From NCBI GenBank assembly GCA_922989275.2, contig OV277870.1, forward strand, positions 36,886,356 through 36,950,355: a stretch of DNA of 64,000 nt, in the 5' to 3' direction. The DNA is from Gari tellinella. Taxonomy: Eukaryota; Mollusca; Bivalvia; Cardiida; Psammobiidae. Made by a program: the position numbers and the translations under genes. The notes below the pieces were generated by a model. It ran no database searches and had not been told where the DNA came from. It worked only from the letters and a program-made list of their open reading frames with translations. Of this stretch, positions 61,363 to 64,000 are shown piece after piece; the stretch's first letter is position 1; every line of letters begins with the position of its first letter.

Positions 61363-61577
61363 TCTTTGCAACGCTAAACGGGCGTAATTTATTTCGTTTT
61401 CAAACAGTTTGGATCCAGATGAGACGCCGCATTTAGCGGCATCTCATCTGGATCCAAACTGTTTGACACTATGACCCTATTTTGAAAAAAACAAATTTTG
61501 AAAAATTCTTAATTTAGAGACGGGTAGCAGAGGACAATTGTTGCAGACGGAAAAACATTACGCAGCATGCAAAGTGT
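61363..61577. mobile_element. B'-family element
   Basis: CTCTTTGCAACGCTAAACGG to CAGCATGCAAAG; core GGATCCAGATGAGACGCC GCATTTAGC and complement nearly perfect (61401-61465). Confidence 0.75.
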
Positions 61578-61727
61578 CAGTTAGACAGGTTATACTTACT
61601 CTGCAATATCTAGGTAGCTAGGAGTCGCGTCACCCCCCATCTGTTGAATACTACTACTTTACTATAGACTGGTACAGAACTTATTGCTACAGACATTCTG
61701 AGAGGGTCAGGTTGATTTACTCCTAAC

Positions 61728-61767
61728 AGTGGATCACTGTGCGGTTTAGTGGATCACTGTGCGGTTT
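61728..61767 (+). repeat. exact 20-bp tandem duplication
   Basis: Two adjacent copies of AGTGGATCACTGTGCGGTTT. Confidence 0.85.
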
Positions 61768-61850
61768 GGGTTTCCTTCTGATCAACACATGTTTGGAATA
61801 TAGTAAAGTTATTTATGAGAGAGGTAAGTAGGTTTGTGGCTTTAGTTTTT

Positions 61851-62069
61851 AGTTCTTTGCATGCTGGGTAGTTTTTTTCGTCTGCAAAATTTGTCGGCTG
61901 CAACTGATCTAAGAATAGCATTTTCTGAATTTCTTTTAAATATAGGGTCAGAGTTTCAAACAGATTGGATCCTGATGAGACGCCGCTTTACGCGGCGTCT
62001 CATCAGGATCCAATCTGTTTGCAAAGGTAATCACTGTGGCACATATATCCGCCCCTAGCATGCAGAGTT
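61851..62069. mobile_element. B'-family element
   Basis: AGTTCTTTGCATGCTGGGTA to CTAGCATGCAGAGTTA; perfect core GGATCCTGATGAGACGCC GCTTTACGC. Confidence 0.8.
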
Positions 62070-62250
62070 ACCGTGTGCAAGCTTTAGCTGTATGCGGTTT
62101 TCATAGGAGCATAGGTTAAGAGATGATTTATGGCTGAAAGGTAATTATAAAAAAAAATATCATTAAGTGATAAATTTTCATCATATTAGCTGTTTGTATT
62201 GTCTATTAAAATCCTTGCTTTGCTGGAAATGGGCATACATAATTATACTT

Positions 62251-62518
62251 TGCAAACAGTACAGACCCCAGGGTTCCAGAAAAAGGGAGTATTAAAAAAA
62301 CGCAATCTTTATTTCTGCATTAAACCCTATGGTGTAACTACTCATTAGAATATTTTCTACAAGCAAATTTTAATGAGTAGTAACACCATAGGATTTGGTG
62401 CTGAAATGAGTGAGAAAATGCTGGATTTGTTCAGTTTACTCCCTCTTATCTGGAGCCCTGCATACCTTGATCAGAAGGCTTTAAGAGCTTAATCTGATCA
62501 AGGTATGCATTGTTTTAC
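62251..62518. mobile_element. I-type hairpin split by an E element
   Basis: TGCAAACAGTACAGACC on the left; CATACCTTGATCAGAAGGCT and TGATCAAGGTATGCATTG on the right. The E copy lies between. Confidence 0.65.
62269..62460. mobile_element. E-family MITE
   Basis: CAGGGTTCCAGAAAAAGGGA to CTCTTATCTGGAGCCCTG; flanks CAGACC and CATACC suggest a 6-bp duplication with one change. Confidence 0.8.
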
Positions 62519-62669
62519 AATCTCTTACTTTAAAAAAAAAACATTTGAAAAGTTCTCTGTAAACAAATCCAAACTAAAAATGAACTAGAAGTTTTTCCTT
62601 TGAGACAATTTAAGTGAGTATATTCACATTACAGATTTTTTCTTGCAAAAATGAGTGAATGAGTGAGTG

Positions 62670-62835
62670 AGTTGGGTTTTACAAACAGTGTACCTGTGAA
62701 GAGTACACTAAGTTTTGTACATTGTACAGGATCTGCACTGTTTGTCATTTTGCAATATATTTCAGAAAAAAACCTTCATAGTCATAAATGGAAACTGGAA
62801 ATGTTAATTTGAAATTTCATGGATGAATGAGTTAA
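62670..62835. mobile_element. C-family right part
   Basis: CAAACAGTGTACCTGTGAAG, GGATCTGCACTGTTTGTCAT, AATGGAAACTGGAAATG, GGATGAATGAGTTAA. Confidence 0.6.
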
Positions 62836-62879
62836 ATCATCAATCAATGCAAGTTTACTGAACATCTGATTAACTAATT

Positions 62880-63000
62880 GCTGGGTAATTTTTCGGACTG
62901 CAACAATTGTCGTCTGCTACTGTTCTAGAATTAAATTTTTCTTTTTGATACACCTGAGACGTTACGCTGCATCTCATGAGTATCCGAACCATTTACACAG
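62880..63000. mobile_element. B-type fragment
   Basis: ACAATTGTCGTCTGCTACTG flank and a worn core GAGACGTTACGCTGCATCTC. Confidence 0.5.
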
Positions 63001-63002
63001 AC

Positions 63003-63540
63003 TATCACAATTCAAACGCCAGCATTTTGTGACTTGATGGATGCATGAAGTTTTGGTTTTGAGATTTACCAAAAAACTTAGAGATCCCCAGATCAAACAC
63101 TGTGTTTCAGGACTAGCACCTTAACCCTTTATCTAATAGCTCATTTCTAATTTTGAAAATAGGTGACTACTTAAAGCAAGTTGAAAGTAAAGCAGAATGT
63201 GCCTGCTTTAAGCTACCAACTGCTAGAATAAAGAAAATATTCCATATGATACATATTCATGATTGCATAAATTGGAACTATTTTCTTCAGCAGAGGAATA
63301 AACTGAATGCGCAAAAAGGCGCTTCTATGGGGGAAATGGTTCAGAGTGCCAAAAATAGGATATGGATCCTGATGAGATGCAGTGTTTCGCAGCGTCTCAC
63401 TAGTGAGACTATCACAACTCAAACGCCAGCTTGCAAAGAGTTATTTTGTGACTTGATCGATGCATGATTTTTGGTTTTGAGATTTACCAAAATGTCTGGG
63501 AGATCCCATGATCAAACGTACAACCACTGTGTTACAAGGC
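63003..63540 (+). repeat. two copies of a ~115-bp segment flanking an A element
   Basis: TATCACAATTCAAACGCCAG ... GGTTTTGAGATTTACCAAAA at 63003-63115, and TATCACAACTCAAACGCCAG ... GGTTTTGAGATTTACCAAAA at 63410-63540. The second copy has a TTGCAAAGAGTTA insertion. Confidence 0.7.
63121..63337. mobile_element. A-family element, one hairpin arm lost
   Basis: TTAACCCTTTATCTAATAGC, AAAGCAGAATGTGCC without its partner, flank GGAACTATTTTCTTCAGCAG, right end CGCTTCTATGGGGGAAATGG. A stray A right end (AAAAGGCGTTTATTGGGTAA TGGGTTAA) is at 63543-63570. Confidence 0.65.
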
Positions 63541-63572
63541 GTAAAAAGGCGTTTATTGGGTAATGGGTTAAC

Positions 63573-64000
63573 TACTTGAGGCAGCTCTTTTGAACTTTTT
63601 GTCTACGTGGCTTGAATCCTTCAACTGGATACATTAGAAACTGACAGAGATGTTTGGGCATACTCCAAATTGTAAGCCATTGGCAGCGTCATCAACAAAA
63701 CATATCATAATTTTGTTGATGGCTCGCAGTAGCTGATGATAAGGTCTTTGGCTTTTCAATTACCTGGTGCGCTATTAATAGCTCGTGTTACTATAATTAG
63801 CTAATTGGTCCGGAGGTTATGGTGTGAGTCAGAGATAGTGTCAGTAGATATCTGCAGACCCCCCTTGGGACTTGGCATGGTATGTGAGGTATTCTGATAC
63901 AGTAATGTTCCTCCATACAATGACCACTAGGAATTGCTTACTCCACAGAAGCACCTGGTCGAGTCCCTCTACCTACTCGTCTATATAAGCACCACAAATT
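63573..64000. other. no gene seen
   Basis: Nothing recognised to the end of the window. Confidence 0.45.

Noticed and set aside
12800..63337. CRISPR array or bacterial-type terminators, suggested by many similar hairpins
   Set aside because: Copies are 200-500 bp elements scattered irregularly in both orientations, with transposon ends; spacing and context do not fit CRISPR or terminators.
63153..63467. 104-codon plus-strand frame
   Set aside because: Runs through an A element and a B-like core; similar peptides appear in other A copies, so it is repeat translation.

Overview
The window looks like eukaryotic nuclear DNA, most likely from a mollusc and probably a bivalve. It is AT-rich, has almost no coding capacity, and is packed with short inverted-repeat transposons. 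It carries a CR1/L2/jockey-type LINE and a fragment resembling a mollusc-widespread SINE. There are no operons, rRNA genes, CRISPR arrays or other prokaryotic signatures. The placement is inference from repeat content; no host gene could be identified by name.

Layout. 1-5.2 kb: degenerate repeats, a 22-nt G run, a ~140-bp degenerate tandem array, and then a promoter-like island (about 4.74-5.25 kb) with E2F-, CREB-, ETS- and NRF1-type sites, followed by a short candidate first coding exon on + and a weaker one on -. 5.5-12.05 kb: one apparently full-length LINE with three ORFs (SGNH-like; PHD finger-coiled coil-RRM-like; endonuclease-reverse transcriptase). It sits inside an older inverted-repeat element whose halves flank it. 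12-64 kb: about 100 copies or fragments of short non-autonomous elements, two hAT-type elements (one keeps a BED-finger fragment), three long foldback palindromes, three tRNA-like sequences, and a second candidate first exon at 41.57-41.67 kb.

Family names used below (my own labels). A: ends TTAACCCATTACCCCATA, core hairpin AAAGCAGAATGCGCC. B: TTAACCCTTAGCCCGCCA; B' is the variant with TTAACTCTTTGCATGCT ends; core GGATCCTGATGAGACGCC. C: TTAACTCTTTCCTCCCTGAA, core GAAGACCCTGATCAGAGG. D: TTAACTCTTTCAAC, core GTAGACCCAGATCAGAGG. E: CAGGGCTCCAGATAAG, core CTATGGTGTTACTACTCATT. F: ACAGTAAAACCTCTCTATTA, core AGAAAGCTCCT. G: TACAGCGTTCCCTCTCTAC. H: hairpin CTTAATGCAGAACAAAAGTA. I: D-like hairpin without visible ends. 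J: GGGCCTGTCTTACGAAAC. A-D all begin and end in TTAA and repeatedly interrupt each other exactly at TTAA, which points to one piggyBac-like mobilisation system. No autonomous copy or transposase for A-D is in the window.

The strongest leads are (1) the TTAA families, with self-nesting and exchangeable central hairpins, (2) the intact three-ORF LINE with its spacer repeats, and (3) two candidate first exons that both end in phase 1 on a G and could be alternative starts of one gene running rightward.
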